The notes below the pieces were generated by a model, which saw only the letters and a program-made list of their open reading frames with translations, was not told the DNA's origin and searched no databases. From assembly GCA_964017155.1 (NCBI GenBank), contig OZ024861.1:16467283-16531282 (forward strand): a stretch of DNA of 64,000 nt, read 5' to 3'. Positions within the stretch are counted from its first letter, which is position 1. Each line of letters starts with the position of its first letter. Positions 62,373 through 64,000 of this stretch are shown here, piece by piece. The DNA is from Oasisia sp. SBJ-2009. Lineage: Eukaryota; Annelida; Polychaeta; Sabellida; Siboglinidae. Made by a program: the position numbers and the translations under genes.

Positions 62373-63277
62373 CTTACATCCCCATCGGAAAACACATTTA
62401 AGATCATATAAAGTTAATCAGATATAAAGGATAATGAATATAAAAAGTCACTCTCAGTACCTGCCCACAATCAGGAATCAGGATAAAATGTGCACCATGG
62501 CACATAACTGAGATACCGCAAGAACCCCTGCATCATGAAAGAAACGTACAATATAATTATGCATACACATATTAATGCAACACTAAATCGTCCCGACAAA
62601 TTAAATACGATGACCAATTATTGCTCATGTAAACAGTGTCCGGATGCTGCCCCTAGCGACCACACCGTTACTACTACATCCGGGGCCTCACATGCCGCCA
62701 TTTTGCATTTAAGGCAAAATAATTACGCAAAGTACAGAAAATACATAACCGTCTCAGTGGTGACTGACATAACATTATTGTGATACAATAGATTACTTAT
62801 CCCACAGGGTACACATAAGTTACAATAGGATGAGGCTCTAACAATAAGCGAGCGTTCACGCTGGTGAACTATAAGTGTACTTAACACGAGGTCGAGGGAT
62901 TGATTTGAAACCTAACACCCGTCGCAAATACTGCTAAATTCAATTCAGACAATTCTCACACCAAGTAATGCTCAATCATTACTCAAATCACTAGCCGTCA
63001 TAGTGACTACACAAGTAATTATAAAAGAGACATTAAAGCACTGGTACTTACAGGTAAAATCAAATCATGCTGCTACTCGAAAAACACGTGTGCCTGCTTT
63101 CACAGCGGCAATTCAAGTGCCCAATCCTTCCCGCGCAATCCAGATCCCGCACAGCTAATCAAACAACAACGCCCTCCACCGTTGATCACCACCAATCAAC
63201 CACCTCGTTAACCAACATGTGGCGCCACCACAAATAAGTAAAAATATACAAACAACGTCATGGCTGACCATGACATG

Positions 63278-63281
<4 letters not shown>
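62373..63281. other. Intergenic stretch with one 82-codon frame
   Basis: A plus-strand frame at 62535-62783 beginning MKETYNIIMHTH has no recognisable domain and no supporting splice or promoter signal. The rest is AT-rich with no repeat or RNA recognised. Confidence 0.45.

Positions 63282-63366
<85 letters not shown>
63282..63366. repeat. (TA)n microsatellite
   Basis: Uninterrupted TA dinucleotides, about 42 units. It is self-complementary and can extrude as a cruciform. Tyr-Ile repeat frames on both strands are artefacts of it. Confidence 0.98.
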
Positions 63367-63369
<3 letters not shown>

Positions 63370-63469
63370 AATCTTTCTAAATAAATCGTTGACAATGTCA
63401 GTGCTTCGTTTCGAGGTAGCGCACAATAATAGTCGTGCGTTCTAAATGTTTATGCCAGACATGCCACAT

Positions 63470-63545
63470 GATACGGATTACCCGTATCCGATACGGATTT
63501 TGGCGGTTTTTAAAGTGATACGGCCGTACTCCATTTTGATACGCA
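63470..63545. repeat. GATACGG-rich patch
   Basis: GATACGG occurs near 63470, 63489 and 63517, and GATACG near 63539, with the reverse CCGTATC at about 63482. ATACGG-ATTAC-CCGTAT is a small hairpin, and TACGGCCGTA near 63521 is a 10-bp palindrome. It could be a transposon-end remnant. No larger structure is visible. Confidence 0.35.
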
Positions 63546-63684
63546 TTTTAACTAAATTTACGGAGACATTATTTTTAACCACATTATGTCCTTGTATGCG
63601 TCACAAAACTACAGCACAATGGAATAAACGTTTACTGTTAGTGACTAAGTAAATCGATTCGAAAAGAACGAACTAAACCACCGA

Positions 63685-64000
63685 TTAGTTTATTGAAGCG
63701 CGTAATAGAAGGCGCGCTGGTAAATGTGTTCTGACAACTGCTGCAGGTGGCTCACCGGGTGTGAAAGGGCGCGTGGCAGGCGCGTCACGATTACGAAAAG
63801 CAGTAGGCCTAGCTTCATTCTCATCATGTTTGGTGAAAGGATTGAAGCACATGGCTTCGCCAACACAATTCCAGTAAGGCGTGCAAGACAATCCTGCAGA
63901 ATGGCAGCTACATGCATGACTTCTGCAAGCTTTCCCGACCCTAGATACATTACATGGCATGTGATGGAAATGCAGCATATGTTGCCAGATGATGCCAAGA
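63685..64000 (-). pseudogene. 3' end of a Cys-rich, transposon-associated-type ORF (partial, cut by window edge)
   Basis: A minus-strand frame enters open from the right edge and ends at TAA (63685-63687), overlapped by an AATAAA. The first methionine inside the window is at 63978, but the frame is open upstream of it to the edge, so it is probably not the start. It contains a cysteine cluster (counted from that Met: C9, C18, C23, C25, C32, C38, C44) with CSCHSAGLSCTPYWNC and a following FNP. This resembles the C-terminal CSCRKAGL-C-type cluster in many uncharacterised, transposon-linked invertebrate proteins, and loosely a tesmin/CXC motif. The usual first C-x-C pair is degraded, which suggests a decayed copy. 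A Pro/Arg-rich tail follows. Gene versus relic cannot be decided here. Confidence 0.4.

Noticed and set aside
63208..63445. Tyr-Ile repeat frames on both strands
   Set aside because: Translation of the (TA)n tract only.

Overview
This is eukaryotic, almost certainly metazoan, genomic DNA. There are no prokaryotic-style genes or operons. The window contains GT-AG splice signals, a CpG-rich module with CRE/ETS/YY1-type motifs, long (TG)n and (TA)n microsatellites, a fold-back MITE and diverged local duplications. Scattered AGGCCTAT-like words suggest a marine invertebrate to me, but that is a weak guess.

Positions 1-57361 (about 90% of the window) are one head-to-tail macrosatellite with a unit of about 2.25 kb: 25 complete copies and one truncated copy. 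The left end lies outside the window; the right end is a sharp break at 57361/57362. Every copy has the same internal map (offsets from the phase chosen here): 1-420 plain sequence; a Pol III A-box-like word near 432; a poly-C tract near 697 that ranges from an interrupted C4-A-C4 to about C18; a CpG-rich promoter-like module at about 728-835 with three YY1-type words, the CRE palindrome TGACGTCA and an ETS word; a 77-nt GT-AG intron candidate at 949-1025; an exon-like block to about 1145; then about 1.1 kb in which I recognise nothing. No recognisable protein is encoded. The many minus-strand open frames join and break according to poly-C length, as expected of non-coding sequence. My reading is a transcribable non-coding macrosatellite carrying a possible promoter and a spliced-RNA start in every unit.

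Sub-unit variants show higher-order structure. Copies 5-6 recur as 7-8 (about 4.5 kb shift), 15-16 partly recur as 17-18 (4.50 kb shift), and 17-19 recur as 22-24 (11.26 kb shift). Copies 19-21 and 24 are nearly identical. The last copy is the most diverged, the usual signature of unequal exchange homogenising the interior of an array. Copy 23 contains a noisy inverted patch that may be a template-switch event or an assembly error.

Positions 57362-64000 are single-copy flank without a confident gene. They hold a diverged ~178-bp tandem duplication, an AT-rich stretch, a pair of 15-bp inverted repeats 550 bp apart, a 221-bp palindromic MITE with 26-bp perfect terminal inverted repeats and TA target duplication, a possible exon ending at a consensus splice donor, a degenerate minisatellite, a (TG)n tract, a ~118-bp tandem duplication, an (TA)n tract, a GATACGG-rich patch, and at the right edge the minus-strand 3' end of a cysteine-rich reading frame resembling the C-terminal Cys cluster of transposon-associated invertebrate proteins.
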